A stretch of 64,000 nt of DNA from Achromobacter veterisilvae (GCF_900496975.1 NZ_UFQC01000012.1:62001-126000), one strand, 5' to 3'; shown: positions 24,823-35,111, counted from the stretch's first letter. The notes: a model not told the origin generated them from the sequence alone. Numbers and translations are program-made.

Positions 24823-26262
24823 ATGAAGATCTTCAGCGCCGGCCTGGGCACGGAAACCAACACTTTCGCACCCATGCCCACCAGCCTCGCGGCCTTCCAG
24901 GAGCGCGATTACTACCCGGCGGGCAAGCATCCGGATACGGTGACCTTCGCCGGCGCGCCGTTGTACGTGGCGCGCCAGCGCGCACGCGAAGCCGGCTGGA
25001 CGCTGGCCGAAGGCCTCGTCACCTCCGCCCAGCCGGGCGGCATCACCACCCGCGCCGCCTACGAGACGCTGCGCGACCAGATCCTGGCCGACCTGCGCGC
25101 GGCGATGCCGGTGGACATGGTGCTGCTGGGCCTGCACGGGGCGATGGTGGCCGACGGCTACGACGACTGCGAAGGCGACATCCTGCGCCGCGTGCGCGAG
25201 ATCGTGGGCCCCGGCGTGGTGGTCGGCGCGGAACTGGACCCGCACGCGCACCTTACCCCGCTGATGGTGGAACAGGCCACCGTGCTGGTGCTGTTCAAGG
25301 AATATCCGCACACCGACATCCGCGAGCGCGCCGAGGACCTGCTGGCGCTGTGCCTGGATGCGCAGGCGGGCCGCAGCCGGCCGGTGGCGGCGCTGGTGGA
25401 CTGCGAGATGATCGTGCCTATGCACACCACGCGCGAACCGGCGCGCGGCTTCGTCGGCCGCATGAAGGAACTGGAAGGCCGCGACGGCATCCTGTCGATT
25501 TCGGCGGCGCAGGGCTTCGCCACCGGCGACGTGCCGGAGATGGGCACCAAGGTGCTGGTCTACGCCGACGGCGACGCCGGCCGCGCGCAGGCGCTGGCCC
25601 GCCGGCTGGCCGACGAACTCATCGCGGTGCGCGAACAACTGATGGTGCCGTACCGCAGCGTGGACCAGGCGCTGGACGAAGCGCTGGCGTTCGGCGAGGG
25701 TCCGGTGGTGCTGGCCGACCGGCCGGACAACCCCGGCAGCGGCGCGCCGGGCGACGCCACGTTCGTGCTGCGTCGCATGCTGGAACGCGGCGTCACGAAC
25801 GCGGCGCTGGGCCCGCTGTGGGATCCGGTGGCGGCGCGCATCGCGTTCGACGCCGGCCCGGGCGCCGTGCTGGATCTGCGCATCGGCGGCAAGGTCGGCC
25901 CGCTGTCCGGCGATCCGGTGGACCTGCGCTGCACGGTCAAGGCCGTCAAGGCGGACATGGTGATGACGGGCCTGTCGGGCGCGCCGGCGCCGATGGGCGA
26001 TTGCGTCCTGGTCGAGGCCCAGGGCATCGAGATCGCGCTCGTCTCGGTGCGCAACCAGGCCATCAACGTGGACCTCTTCACGCAACTGGGCTGCGATCTG
26101 GCCGCCAAGCGGATCGTGGTGGTCAAGTCCGCCCAGCACTTCCACGCCTCGTTCTCGACGGTCGCCCGCCACATCATCTATGTCGGCGGAAAGGGCGTCG
26201 CGACGCCCGACTGGAAGACGCTCACGTACCGCAACATCCGGCTGCCCAAGTGGCCGCTCTAA
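24823..26262 (+). CDS. M81-family metallopeptidase (MlrC/microcystinase C-like)
   Basis: This 479-residue protein begins MKIFSAGLGTETNTFAPMPT, the signature N-terminus of the M81/DUF1485 family. Likely zinc-ligand residues are in LLGLHGAMVADGYDDCEGD and GAELDPHAHLTPLM. The C-terminal MlrC domain contains LADRPDNPGSGAPGDATFVLR and FHASFSTVARHIIYVGGKG. MlrC cleaves linearised microcystin fragments, but most family members act on unknown peptides. GGGAG precedes the ATG. It heads a co-directional cluster with a complete dipeptide-type ABC importer and an amidase, so its substrate is probably a peptide or amide imported by that system. No signal peptide; cytoplasmic. Confidence 0.88.
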   Translation: MKIFSAGLGTETNTFAPMPTSLAAFQERDYYPAGKHPDTVTFAGAPLYVARQRAREAGWTLAEGLVTSAQPGGITTRAAYETLRDQILADLRAAMPVDMVLLGLHGAMVADGYDDCEGDILRRVREIVGPGVVVGAELDPHAHLTPLMVEQATVLVLFKEYPHTDIRERAEDLLALCLDAQAGRSRPVAALVDCEMIVPMHTTREPARGFVGRMKELEGRDGILSISAAQGFATGDVPEMGTKVLVYADGDAGRAQALARRLADELIAVREQLMVPYRSVDQALDEALAFGEGPVVLADRPDNPGSGAPGDATFVLRRMLERGVTNAALGPLWDPVAARIAFDAGPGAVLDLRIGGKVGPLSGDPVDLRCTVKAVKADMVMTGLSGAPAPMGDCVLVEAQGIEIALVSVRNQAINVDLFTQLGCDLAAKRIVVVKSAQHFHASFSTVARHIIYVGGKGVATPDWKTLTYRNIRLPKWPL

Positions 26263-26319
26263 GACCCTGCCGGCGCGCGGACGCCGGCGACTCCACAAAC
26301 AAGATGGGAGCCTAGCGCG

Positions 26320-27900
26320 ATGAAAAAACGCCTGCTTTGCCTGTTCTCGACGGCCACGCTCGGCCTGGCCTTCACCTTCGGCGCCGCGCCGGCGCACGCC
26401 CAGGCCAAGACCCTGCGGATCGTGCCGCACGCCGACCTGAAGGTGCTGGACCCGACCTTCACCACCGCCTACATCACGCGCAATTTCGGCTACATGGTGT
26501 ATGACACGCTGTTCGCGATGGACTCGCACAGCAAGCCGCAGCCGCAGATGGTGGAGAAGTACGAGGCCAGCGACGACAAGAAGACCTGGACCTTCACGCT
26601 GCTGCCCGGCCTGAAGTTCAGCGACGGCCAGCCGCTGACCACCGCCGACGTGATCGCGTCGCTGGAGCGCTGGTCGGCCCGCGACAACATCGGCCAGGCG
26701 ATCACCCGCGCCGGCGGCAAGTGGGAGGCGCTGGACGACAGCCGCTTCAAGCTGACGCTGGATCAGCCGTTCGACCTGGTGCTGGACGGCCTGGCGAAGG
26801 TGTCGAGCTATCCGGCCTTCATCCTGCCCAAGCGCCTGGCGTCCCAGCCGGCCAACCGTCCGCTGACCGAGGTCGTCGGTTCGGGCCCCTATGTCTTCAA
26901 GCGCGACGAATGGGTGCCCGGCAGCAAGATCGTGTTCGAACAGAACCCGAACTACATCGGCCCCAAGGCCCAGGCCGACGGCCTGGCGGGCGACAAGAAG
27001 CCGCACATCCCGCGGGTGGAGTGGCGGGTGCTGCCGGATTCCAACAGCGCTACGGCCGCGCTGACCAACGGCGAGGTCGACATGATCGAGCAGGCGCCGG
27101 CGGACTACATCGACGCCCTGCGCGGGAACAAGAACGTCAAGATCGGCGTGATGGAGCGCGCCCAGGGCTACATCATCCTGAACCAGTCCATGCCGCCCTT
27201 CGACAATCCGAAGGCGCGCCAGGCCGTCGCGCACCTGGTCGACCAGGACAAGTACACCGCCGCCATGGGCTACCCCGACGACCTGCGCATGAAGTACTGC
27301 GCCACGGTCTTCATCTGCGGCGGCCCCAACGATACCGACGCCGGCGCGGCGCCCTATGCCAAGCCCGATCCGGCGCTGGCCAAGAAGAAGCTGGCCGAAG
27401 CCGGCTACAAGGGCGAGAAGGTCGTGATCCTGCTGCCGACGGACCTGGCCTACCTGAATTCCGCCACCCTGGTCGCCATCCAGGGGCTGCAGGACATCGG
27501 CGTGAACCTCGACATCCAGTCGATGGACTGGGCCACGCTGACCGCCCGCCGCGCCCGCAAGGAACCGATAGACAAGGGCGGCTGGAACATCTTCCTGTCT
27601 GCCGCCTCCGAGTTCAACGTCGATTCGCCCATCAGCAACACCTACCTGGGCGCGGTGTGCGGCAACAGCCTGCCGGGCTGGCCGTGCGACAAGAAGCTGG
27701 ACGAATTGCGCGCGCAGTGGATCGCCGCCACCAGTTCGGACGAGCGCAAGCGCGTCCTGGACGCGTTCCAGGAACGGGTCTACGAAGTGTTCCCGGTGAT
27801 CTCCGTGGGCCAGTATTCGCGGGCTTTCGCTTCGCACAACAGCCTGAAGAACGCGGACAAGATCTGGAGCCTGCCGAACCTCTGGGTGCTGGACAAGTAG
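26320..27900 (+). CDS. Dpp/Opp-type ABC transporter substrate-binding protein
   Basis: This 526-residue periplasmic protein has a Sec signal peptide (MKKRLLCLF...APAHA-QA). The family-5 solute-binding signature follows: RNFGYMVYDTLF, WTFTLLPGLKFSDGQPLTTADVIASLERW, VGSGPYVFKRDEWVPGSKI and AVAHLVDQDKYTAAM. Family-5 proteins enclose whole di- or oligopeptides or related compounds. It lies 57 bp after the M81 gene and 34 bp before the first permease. Two Cys pairs (CATVFICGG and CGNSLPGWPC) could form disulfides. Substrate not deducible. Confidence 0.9.
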   Translation: MKKRLLCLFSTATLGLAFTFGAAPAHAQAKTLRIVPHADLKVLDPTFTTAYITRNFGYMVYDTLFAMDSHSKPQPQMVEKYEASDDKKTWTFTLLPGLKFSDGQPLTTADVIASLERWSARDNIGQAITRAGGKWEALDDSRFKLTLDQPFDLVLDGLAKVSSYPAFILPKRLASQPANRPLTEVVGSGPYVFKRDEWVPGSKIVFEQNPNYIGPKAQADGLAGDKKPHIPRVEWRVLPDSNSATAALTNGEVDMIEQAPADYIDALRGNKNVKIGVMERAQGYIILNQSMPPFDNPKARQAVAHLVDQDKYTAAMGYPDDLRMKYCATVFICGGPNDTDAGAAPYAKPDPALAKKKLAEAGYKGEKVVILLPTDLAYLNSATLVAIQGLQDIGVNLDIQSMDWATLTARRARKEPIDKGGWNIFLSAASEFNVDSPISNTYLGAVCGNSLPGWPCDKKLDELRAQWIAATSSDERKRVLDAFQERVYEVFPVISVGQYSRAFASHNSLKNADKIWSLPNLWVLDK

Positions 27901-27934
27901 TCCGCCGCCGGCCTCACCCAATCGCGAGACAACT

Positions 27935-28870
27935 ATGGGTTACATCATTCGGCGGGTGCTTGCCATCGTGCCTGTCATGGCGGTGGTGGCGGTGATCGTC
28001 TTCCTGCTGATCCACCTGTCGCCCGGGGACCCGGCGGCGCTCATCGCCGGGGACTTCGCCTCCGCCGACGACATCGCCCAGTTGCGCGTCGCGCTGGGCC
28101 TGGACGAACCGCTGTGGCGGCAGTTCGGGCTGTGGGCGGGCAAACTGCTGCAAGGCGACCTGGGCACGTCGATCTTCACGCATGTGCCGGTGACGCAGTT
28201 GCTGGCGCAGCGCGTGGAGCCCACGCTGTCGATCGCGTCGCTCACCATGCTGGTGTCGATCCTGGTGGCGGTGCCGCTGGGCGTATTGGCCGCCTATCGG
28301 GCCGGCACCTGGATCGACCGCCTGGTCATGCTGTTCGCGGTGCTGGCGTTTTCGCTACCGGTGTTCCTGGTCGGCTATCTGCTCATCTACGGTTTCGCGA
28401 TCAAGCTGCAATGGCTGCCGGTGCAGGGCTACGTCAGCCTGTCCAGCGGCGTCGGCCCCTGGCTGCGCAACCTGACCCTGCCGTGCATCAACCTGGCGCT
28501 GGTGTACATCGCCCTGATCACGCGCATGACGCGCGCCACGGTGGTGGACGTGCTGCACGAGGACTACATCCGCACGGCGCGCGCCAAGGGCCTGGCGGTG
28601 CTGCCCGTGCTGGAGCATGCGCTGCGCAACGCCGCGATACCCATCGCCACGACGGTGGGCGTGGGCATCGCGCTCCTGATCGGCGGCGTGGTGGTGACCG
28701 AGACGGTGTTCGCGATCCCCGGCATCGGCCGGCTGGTCATCGACGCCGTCCAGCACCACGACTATCCGGTGATCCAGAGCGTGCTGCTGATATCGGCCGG
28801 CACTTACGTGCTGATCAACCTGCTGATCGACCTCAGCTACCGGCTGTTCGATCCGCGCATCCGTTACTGA
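27935..28870 (+). CDS. ABC transporter permease, DppB type
   Basis: This 311-residue inner-membrane protein has about six spans. The first is MGYIIRRVLAIVPVMAVVAVIVFLLIHLSPGDPA, typical of DppB/OppB. The cytoplasmic EAA-type loop is EDYIRTARAKGLAVLPVLEHALRNAAIP, where the ATPases dock. It forms a heterodimer with the next gene product. Length and topology match the family. Confidence 0.92.
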   Translation: MGYIIRRVLAIVPVMAVVAVIVFLLIHLSPGDPAALIAGDFASADDIAQLRVALGLDEPLWRQFGLWAGKLLQGDLGTSIFTHVPVTQLLAQRVEPTLSIASLTMLVSILVAVPLGVLAAYRAGTWIDRLVMLFAVLAFSLPVFLVGYLLIYGFAIKLQWLPVQGYVSLSSGVGPWLRNLTLPCINLALVYIALITRMTRATVVDVLHEDYIRTARAKGLAVLPVLEHALRNAAIPIATTVGVGIALLIGGVVVTETVFAIPGIGRLVIDAVQHHDYPVIQSVLLISAGTYVLINLLIDLSYRLFDPRIRY

Positions 28871-28889
28871 GCCGCCGCAGGGAAGAATC

Positions 28890-29792
28890 ATGTCCGACAG
28901 TTCGATGTCCACCAACGTATCCGGCGCGCCCATCGTGCTGCACGAGGCGCTTACCGCCAGCGGGCGCCGCTGGCGCTGGATGCGCAAGCACCCCACCCTG
29001 ATCCTCGGCCTGGCGCTGCTGCTGATCGTGGCGGGCCTGGCGATCGCGGCGCCCTGGATCGCCACGCACAACCCCATCAGCATCAATCCGCTGCAGCGGC
29101 TGAAGCCGCCGTCGGCCGATCACTACTTCGGCACCGACGCGCTGGGCCGGGACGTATTCAGCCGCGTGGTCTGGGGCGGCCGCGTTTCGCTGGTCGTCGC
29201 CATCGTGGTGGCGCTGATCGCCAGCCTGCTGGGCGTGGTGCTGGGCCTGATGGCGGGCTTCGTCCGCTGGGCGGATGCGGTCATCATGCGCGTCATGGAC
29301 GGCATGATGGCGATCCCCGACATCCTCCTCGCGATCGCCCTGATGGCGGTGATCCGCGCCAGCCTCACCACGGTGATCATCGCGATTGCGATCCCGCAGG
29401 TGCCGCGCGTGGTGCGGCTGGTGCGGTCGCTGGCGCTGACGCTGCGCGAGCAGTTGTACGTGGAGGCGGCCCACGCCGTGGGTACGCGCCTGCCGGTGAT
29501 CCTGCGCCGGCACGTGCTGCCCAACATGGTGACGCCGCTGGTCGTGCAGGCCACGTTCATCGCGGCCACCGCGGTGCTGACCGAGGCCGTGCTGTCCTTC
29601 CTGGGCGTCGGCGTGCCGGCCCAGGTGCCTAGCTGGGGCAACATGATGGCCGACGCCCGCAACTACGTGGCGGTGGCGTTCTATACCATCCTGTATCCCG
29701 GCATCCTGCTGGCCGTGACCGTGCTGGCGATCAACCTGATGGGCGACGGCCTGCGCGATGCGCTGGACCCGCGCCTGACCAATCAACGCTAG
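28890..29792 (+). CDS. ABC transporter permease, DppC type
   Basis: This 300-residue permease has a cytoplasmic N-terminus, a first span (TLILGLALLLIVAGLAIAA), the DppC/OppC N-terminal motif FGTDALGRDVFSRVVWGGR and the docking loop EQLYVEAAHAVGTRLPVILRRHVLPN. GVGVPAQVPSWGNMMADAR is the conserved last-loop block. It sits 19 bp after the DppB-type gene and 9 bp before the ATPase gene. Confidence 0.92.
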   Translation: MSDSSMSTNVSGAPIVLHEALTASGRRWRWMRKHPTLILGLALLLIVAGLAIAAPWIATHNPISINPLQRLKPPSADHYFGTDALGRDVFSRVVWGGRVSLVVAIVVALIASLLGVVLGLMAGFVRWADAVIMRVMDGMMAIPDILLAIALMAVIRASLTTVIIAIAIPQVPRVVRLVRSLALTLREQLYVEAAHAVGTRLPVILRRHVLPNMVTPLVVQATFIAATAVLTEAVLSFLGVGVPAQVPSWGNMMADARNYVAVAFYTILYPGILLAVTVLAINLMGDGLRDALDPRLTNQR

Positions 29793-29801
29793 GAGGACGC
29801 C

Positions 29802-30857
29802 ATGGCCTTGTCTCCCGCCGTCGCCCCTGGCGACGTGCTGCTCGAAGTCGACAACCTGCGCACTTACTTCGATACCGTGTCGGGCACCGTGCGTTCGGTG
29901 GACGGCGTGTCCTACCAGGTGCGCGCCGGCCGCACGCTGGGCGTGGTGGGCGAATCCGGTTGCGGCAAGAGCGTCACCGCGCTGTCGATCCTGCGGCTGG
30001 TGCCCACGCCGCCCGGCCGCTACGCCGGCGGCCAGATCCGCTACCGCGGCACCGACCTGCTGGGCCTGACCGAAAAACAGATGCGCCAGATCCGGGGCAA
30101 CCGGATATCGATGATCTTCCAGGAGCCCATGACCTCGCTGAACCCGGTGCTGACGGTGGGCCGCCAGATCGCCGAGACGGTGATGCTGCACCAGAAGCTG
30201 GGGCGCCGCGACGCCTACCGCCGCGCCGAGGAAATGCTGCGCCTGGTGCAGATCGCCGAGCCGGAGCGGCGCGTGCACGAATACCCCTACCAGTTGTCGG
30301 GCGGGATGCGGCAACGCGTGATGATCGCGCTGGCCCTGGCCTGCAACCCCGAGGTGCTGATCGCCGACGAGCCGACGACCGCGCTGGACGTGACCATCCA
30401 GGCGCAGATCGTGGACCTGCTGCGCAGCCTGCAACAGAGCCTGGGCATGGGCATCGTGCTGATCACGCATGACCTGGGCGTGGTCGCGGAATGCTGCGAC
30501 CGCGTGGCGGTGATGTATGCCGGCCGCAAGGTCGAGGAGGCGCCGGTGACCGAACTGTTCGACCGGCCTTTGCATCCGTATACGCGGGCGCTGATGGCTT
30601 CGATGCCGTCGATGAACGCGTCGACGCAGCGGCTGGCCGAGATCCCCGGCATGGTGCCCGCGCCCAGCGAGCTGGGCAAGGGCTGTAGCTTCGCCCCGCG
30701 CTGCGCCTTCGCCACCGAGCGTTGCCGCGCCGAGGCGCCGGAGCTGGCCGGACATGGCGGCGACCACGTGGTTGCCTGTCACGAAGCGGCGCGCGTCGCC
30801 GCGCAGCCCGGCCCCAACGCGGCGGCCGGCGCCGCCCTGACTGGAGTCCAAGCATGA
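29802..30857 (+). CDS. ABC transporter ATP-binding protein, DppD type
   Basis: This 351-residue ATPase has Walker A GESGCGKS, the Q-loop [12 protein letters not shown], the signature LSGGMRQRV, Walker [13 protein letters not shown] and the H-loop ITHDLGV. The C-terminal oligopeptide-transporter extension ([23 protein letters not shown]) contains the Cys cluster that in DppD/OppD can bind iron-sulfur. GGAGG precedes the ATG. The 4-bp overlap with the next gene suggests that both ATPases are made together. Confidence 0.93.
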   Translation: MALSPAVAPGDVLLEVDNLRTYFDTVSGTVRSVDGVSYQVRAGRTLGVVGESGCGKSVTALSILRLVPTPPGRYAGGQIRYRGTDLLGLTEKQMRQIRGNRISMIFQEPMTSLNPVLTVGRQIAETVMLHQKLGRRDAYRRAEEMLRLVQIAEPERRVHEYPYQLSGGMRQRVMIALALACNPEVLIADEPTTALDVTIQAQIVDLLRSLQQSLGMGIVLITHDLGVVAECCDRVAVMYAGRKVEEAPVTELFDRPLHPYTRALMASMPSMNASTQRLAEIPGMVPAPSELGKGCSFAPRCAFATERCRAEAPELAGHGGDHVVACHEAARVAAQPGPNAAAGAALTGVQA

Positions 30858-31867
30858 GCGCCCGCACCGAGTCCGCCTCCGCCCCGGCGGCCACGCCCTT
30901 GCTGGATGTCCGCGACCTGAAGATGCACTATCCCGGCGCGGGCGGCTGGTTCAAGCCGCGGGGCAAGGTCATCCAGGCCGTGGACGGCGTGTCGTTCTCC
31001 GTGGCGAAGGGCGAAACCCTGGCGCTGGTCGGCGAGTCCGGCTGCGGCAAGACCACCACCGGCAAGTCGGTGCTGCGGCTGATCCAGCCGACTTCGGGAT
31101 CGGTGCGGCTGGAAGGCGAAGAGATCCTGGCGCTGACGCCCGAGCAGATGCGCAGCCGCCGGCGCGACATGCAGATCATCTTTCAGGATCCGTACGCGTC
31201 GCTGAACCCGCGCATGACGGCGGGCGACATTGTCGGAGAGCCGCTGCGGAACTTTCCGGGCCCGGGCGGCCGGTCCCGCCCGGACGAGATCGCATGGCTG
31301 TTCGGCAAGGTCGGCCTGCGTCCGGAGGCGATGAAGAAGTTTCCGCATGAGTTTTCCGGCGGGCAGCGGCAGCGCCTGGGCATCGCGCGCGCGCTGGCCC
31401 TGCGGCCCAAGCTGATCGTCTGCGACGAGCCGGTATCCGCCCTGGACGTGTCGGTGCAGGCGCAGGTGATCAACCTGCTGATGGACCTGCAGCAGGAAAT
31501 GGGCATTGCGTACCTGTTCGTCGCGCACGACCTGGCCGTGGTGCGGCACATCAGCCATCGCGTGGCCGTGATGTACCTGGGCCGCATCGTCGAAGTGGCC
31601 GACCGGGACGCGCTGTTCTCGCGGCCGCTGCACCCCTATACCGAGATCCTGCTTTCGGCGGTGCCGGTGCCGGATCCGCACAAGCCCGCGCAGCGCAAGC
31701 TGCTTCAGGGCGATCCCCCCAGTCCGGCGAATCCGCCCAGCGGCTGCCGGTTCCACACGCGCTGTCCGCTGGCGCAAGCCGTTTGCCGCGAGAAGCAGCC
31801 CGCGCTGACGGAGAGGCCCGGAACCTCGGATGCCGGACAGCACTGGGTGGCGTGTCACTTCCGATGA
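30854..31867 (+). CDS. ABC transporter ATP-binding protein, DppF type
   Basis: This 337-residue ATPase pairs with the preceding one. It has Walker [11 protein letters not shown]-loop [13 protein letters not shown], signature [12 protein letters not shown], Walker [13 protein letters not shown] and H-loop VAHDLAVV. The C-terminal block [15 protein letters not shown] is standard for the oligopeptide group. The ATG at 30854 overlaps the previous stop (ATGA), and its own stop overlaps the start of the amidase gene in the same way. Confidence 0.93.
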   Translation: MSARTESASAPAATPLLDVRDLKMHYPGAGGWFKPRGKVIQAVDGVSFSVAKGETLALVGESGCGKTTTGKSVLRLIQPTSGSVRLEGEEILALTPEQMRSRRRDMQIIFQDPYASLNPRMTAGDIVGEPLRNFPGPGGRSRPDEIAWLFGKVGLRPEAMKKFPHEFSGGQRQRLGIARALALRPKLIVCDEPVSALDVSVQAQVINLLMDLQQEMGIAYLFVAHDLAVVRHISHRVAVMYLGRIVEVADRDALFSRPLHPYTEILLSAVPVPDPHKPAQRKLLQGDPPSPANPPSGCRFHTRCPLAQAVCREKQPALTERPGTSDAGQHWVACHFR

Positions 31868-33306
31868 GCCGGCCGCGCCTGCTGGCGGGTCCGCTGCCGG
31901 GAGGGGATCCGGTCTTCGGCCGGCCGATAGCCGACCTGCGGGCCGCCATGGCGGCGGGCAGCCTGAGTGCCGTGGACCTGGTGCGCGGCTACCTGGCGCG
32001 CATCGCCGCCCATGACCGGGCGGGGCCGGCGCTGAATGCGGTGCTGGCGCTGAACGAGCAGGCGCTCGACGAAGCGGCCCGGCGCGATGCGGAAAGGCAG
32101 CGGGGCGCCGCGCTCGGCCCCTTGCACGGCATTCCCATCCTTTTCAAGGACAATATCGATACGGCCGGCATGCTGACCACGGCGGGTTCGCTCGCCCTGG
32201 CGAGCCGGCGGCCGCCGCAGGATGCCGAGGTCGTGCGGCGCCTGCGCGAGGCCGGCGCCGTCGTGCTGGGCAAGACCACGCTGCACGAATTGGCCTGCGG
32301 CATCACCAACGTATCGTCGCTTTCCGGCCGCACGCGCAATGCGTACGACGCCGCGCGCGTGCCGGGCGGATCCAGCGGCGGCAGCGCCGTCGCCGTGGCC
32401 TCGGGTTTCGCCGCCGCGGCGGTCGGCAGCGACACCAGCGGGTCCATACGCATTCCCGCCGCGTTCAACCAGGTGCTGGGGCTGCGCCCCACCGCCGGCC
32501 GGTGCAGCACGGCCGGGGTGGTGCCGCTGTCGCCCTCGCTGGACACCGTGGGGCCGATGGCGCGCACCATCGACGACCTGGCGCGGCTCTGGTCGGCCAT
32601 GGCGGATCCGGAGCGGGCGCCGGCCGACGGACGCCGGCCGGGTGACGGCTGGAGGGTCGGCGAGCTGGCCGCCCTCTTCGGCGCGGCGCCTGGCGAAGCG
32701 GACGTCAGCGCCCATGCGCGCGCGGTGCTTGGACGGTGGGGCGGCGCGGACGCCAGCGTGCTGCCCGTGGACATGGCGCTGGACGATGCGCGCCTGATCG
32801 ACGCCAACGTCACGGCGTACGAATTCCGCGACGCGCTGGAAGCGTGCCTGCGCGGCGCCGGGCTGGCGGTCCGCAGCCTGGCCGATATCCTGGACGGCGG
32901 CTATCCCCATCCCGAGGTGCAGGCGATATTGCGCCAGCGCGAAGCGCTGCGCGATCCGGACGGCAGCGGGCGCCGGGCCGCGCTGGAGCGCGCCGGCGGA
33001 CTGCGCGCCGAAGTGCTGAACGCCATGGCGGCGGCCGGCCTGGACGTGCTGGCCTATCCCAGCGCGCGCCGCGGGCCCGCGCTGCTGGGCGATCCGCAAG
33101 GCGGCGGCAACGGCCTGCTGGCCGCCGTGACCGGCCTGCCGGCCCTGAGCGTGCCGGCCGGGTTCACCAAGGCCGGCGTCCCCGTGGGCCTGGAACTGCT
33201 CGGCCCGCCGGGCAGCGAAGCCCTGCTGCTGCGGGCGGGCGCGAGCCTGTTGCGGGCGGTGCAGCCGGAAATCAATCCCAGGCCGCGGCCAGGCCTTCCG
33301 GGCTGA
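31864..33306 (+). CDS. Amidase (amidase-signature family)
   Basis: This 480-residue protein carries the Ser-cisSer-Lys triad of amidase-signature enzymes: Lys95 (ILFKDNID), Ser170 ([15 protein letters not shown]) and Ser194 ([13 protein letters not shown]). The spacings 75 and 24 equal those of GatA. It hydrolyses amide bonds in small molecules. It is translationally coupled to the transporter (ATGA overlap), so it probably deaminates or deacylates the imported compound or a product of the M81 peptidase. Its last 35 bp overlap the 3' end of the convergent dkgB gene. GatA function is unlikely because gatBC are absent and the context is catabolic. Confidence 0.88.
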   Translation: MSRPRLLAGPLPGGDPVFGRPIADLRAAMAAGSLSAVDLVRGYLARIAAHDRAGPALNAVLALNEQALDEAARRDAERQRGAALGPLHGIPILFKDNIDTAGMLTTAGSLALASRRPPQDAEVVRRLREAGAVVLGKTTLHELACGITNVSSLSGRTRNAYDAARVPGGSSGGSAVAVASGFAAAAVGSDTSGSIRIPAAFNQVLGLRPTAGRCSTAGVVPLSPSLDTVGPMARTIDDLARLWSAMADPERAPADGRRPGDGWRVGELAALFGAAPGEADVSAHARAVLGRWGGADASVLPVDMALDDARLIDANVTAYEFRDALEACLRGAGLAVRSLADILDGGYPHPEVQAILRQREALRDPDGSGRRAALERAGGLRAEVLNAMAAAGLDVLAYPSARRGPALLGDPQGGGNGLLAAVTGLPALSVPAGFTKAGVPVGLELLGPPGSEALLLRAGASLLRAVQPEINPRPRPGLPG

Positions 33307-34075
33307 CTTCGCGGCCGTTGCGTTCCAGGGTCGCGATCTCCGCCATGTCGCTTTCCGTCAGGCGCAGTTGGCGCGCAAGCAGATTGCTGGCCAGGTTTTC
33401 GCGCCGGGTCGACGATGGGATCACCGCGTAGCCCAGTTGGAGCGCCCAGGCCAGGGCGACCTGGGCGGGCGTCGCGTCGTGGCGCTGCGCGATCCGGCCG
33501 ATGACCGGGTCCTTCAGCACCTTGCCATAGGCCAGCGTCATGTACGACGTGACCGGGATGCCCTGTTCCTTCAGGAAGGCGGTGAGCGCGGCGTTCTGCA
33601 GATAGGGGCTGAGCTCGATCTGGTTGGTCGCGATCTGGTCCCTGCCCACCGCGGCGATGGCCGCCCGGGTTTCGGCGATGGGGAAATTGGAAATGCCGAT
33701 CTGGCGGGTCAGGCCTTGCGCCTTGGCCTCGGCCAGCGCCGTCATGGTTTCCTCGACCGGAACGCCGTTGCCCGGCGCGGGCCAGTGGATCAGGGTCAGG
33801 TCGACGTAGTCGGTGCGCAGCCTGGCCAGGCTGTCCTTCAGGCTGGGGGCGAGCTTGTCGCGGGCGTAGTGGGGGACCCAGATCTTGGTCGTGACGAACA
33901 GGTCGCCGCGCGGCACGCCGGATTCGGCGATCGCCTGGCCGACCTCGGCTTCGTTTTCGTAGATCTGGGCGGTGTCGATGGCGCGGTAGCCCACGTCCAG
34001 CGCGTTGCGCACCGAATCGACGGCGGCCTGGCCCTGCAGGCGGAAAGTGCCGACACCGAAAGCGGGAATGCTCAT
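33272..34075 (-). CDS. dkgB: Aldo/keto reductase, 2,5-diketo-D-gluconate reductase B type
   Basis: This 267-residue NADPH-dependent reductase has the same length as E. coli DkgB and aligns with it almost without gaps ([43 protein letters not shown]). The catalytic tetrad is Asp34, Tyr39, Lys64 and His97. It reduces reactive carbonyls such as methylglyoxal and, in vitro, 2,5-diketogluconate. The divergent LysR gene parallels the yafC-dkgB arrangement in enterobacteria. Its 3' end overlaps the convergent amidase gene by 35 bp. Confidence 0.92.
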   Translation of the reverse strand: MSIPAFGVGTFRLQGQAAVDSVRNALDVGYRAIDTAQIYENEAEVGQAIAESGVPRGDLFVTTKIWVPHYARDKLAPSLKDSLARLRTDYVDLTLIHWPAPGNGVPVEETMTALAEAKAQGLTRQIGISNFPIAETRAAIAAVGRDQIATNQIELSPYLQNAALTAFLKEQGIPVTSYMTLAYGKVLKDPVIGRIAQRHDATPAQVALAWALQLGYAVIPSSTRRENLASNLLARQLRLTESDMAEIATLERNGREVSPEGLAAAWD

Positions 34076-34100
34076 GCAAAACTCCTGAATGTTCGCGTAA

Positions 34101-34165
34101 CCGGGCGGAAGCGCCCGGGAATGCGTTCAGTGTGCCCGTCCGATACTTGCAGAAAAAGTCCGATA
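34101..34165. promoter_or_regulatory. dkgB-lysR divergent promoter: GNRA hairpin and two TCCGATA repeats
   Basis: The 121-bp region between the divergent genes contains CCGGGCG-GAAG-CGCCCGG (34101-34118), a 7-bp stem with a GAAG tetraloop in the dkgB leader. Two direct repeats TCCGATA lie at 34139 and 34159, exactly 20 bp apart and so on the same face of the helix. They precede an AT-rich stretch next to the LysR start. They are good candidates for LysR-type binding and autoregulation. Confidence 0.4.
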
Positions 34166-34196
34166 TCAGAGAAATACTTTTGATATAAATGCAAAT

Positions 34197-35096
34197 ATGA
34201 AGACGACGCTCGACGAAATGCAGGTCTTTATCGCCGTCGTGGACAGCGGTTCGATCACCGCCGCCGCGCAGGTGCTGGGCCAGACCATCTCCGCCGCCAG
34301 CCGGACCATGAGCCGGCTGGAGGAAAAATTGCAGACCACGCTGATGCGCCGGACCACCCGCCGGCTGGCGCTGACCGAGGAAGGCCGCGCCTACCTGGAG
34401 CAGGCCCGCAAGATCGTGGCGGCCGTGGAGGAGGCCGAGGAACTGATGAGCCTGCGCCGCAACCAGCCGGCGGGGCTGCTGCGGGTGGACGCGGCGTCGC
34501 CGTTCATGCTGCACGTGGTGGTCCCGTTGGTGCCGGGCTATTGCCGGCGGTATCCGCAGGTGGAGCTGGAACTCAACAGCAATGAGGGCAATATCGACCT
34601 GCTGGAGCGGCGCACGGACCTGGCCATCCGCATCGGGCGGCTGAAGGATTCGTCGCTGCACGCGGTGCCGCTGGGCAGCAGCAGGGTGCGCGTGCTGGCC
34701 AGCCCCGAATACCTGGCCAGGCAAGGCACGCCCAAGAGCGTGGCGGACCTGGCCTCGCATACCCTGCTGGGCTTCAGTCAACTGGAATCGCTGAACGAAT
34801 GGCCGCTGCTGGACGCCGCCGGCCAGCCGCTGCGCGTCGCGCCGGCCCTGCGGTCGTTCAGCGGCGAGACCTTGCGGCAACTGGCGCTGAACGGCGCGGG
34901 CATCGTCTGCCTGTCCGACTTCATGACGCGCGGCGACCGCAAGGCAGGCGCCTTGCGGCAATTGTTCGTCAAGCAGACACTGGAGGTCAGGCAACCCATC
35001 AACGCCGTGTATTACCGCAACACGGCGGTTTCCTCCCGCATCAAGTCCTTCATCGACTACATGGCCGAGGCGCTGGGGCCGCGCGGGTTCGAATAG
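34197..35096 (+). CDS. LysR-family transcriptional regulator (YafC-like)
   Basis: This 299-residue regulator has the LysR helix-turn-helix at about 3-60 (MQVFIAVVDSGSITAAAQVLG, ISAASRTMSRLEEKLQTTLM). A type-2 periplasmic-binding-protein-like effector domain follows at about 90-295 (LLRVDAASPFMLHVVVPLVPGY, DLAIRIGRLKDSSLHAVPLG). Its position divergent from dkgB and its subtype match the YafC group, so dkgB is the likely target. Effector unknown. Confidence 0.9.
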   Translation: MKTTLDEMQVFIAVVDSGSITAAAQVLGQTISAASRTMSRLEEKLQTTLMRRTTRRLALTEEGRAYLEQARKIVAAVEEAEELMSLRRNQPAGLLRVDAASPFMLHVVVPLVPGYCRRYPQVELELNSNEGNIDLLERRTDLAIRIGRLKDSSLHAVPLGSSRVRVLASPEYLARQGTPKSVADLASHTLLGFSQLESLNEWPLLDAAGQPLRVAPALRSFSGETLRQLALNGAGIVCLSDFMTRGDRKAGALRQLFVKQTLEVRQPINAVYYRNTAVSSRIKSFIDYMAEALGPRGFE

Positions 35097-35111
35097 CAGG
35101 AGTCACGTCGC

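Noticed and set aside
24652-27921. A 1089-codon minus-strand frame opposite the M81 and binding-protein genes
   Set aside because: It shadows two well-supported genes and consists of Val/His/Gly/Arg-rich sequence without domains.
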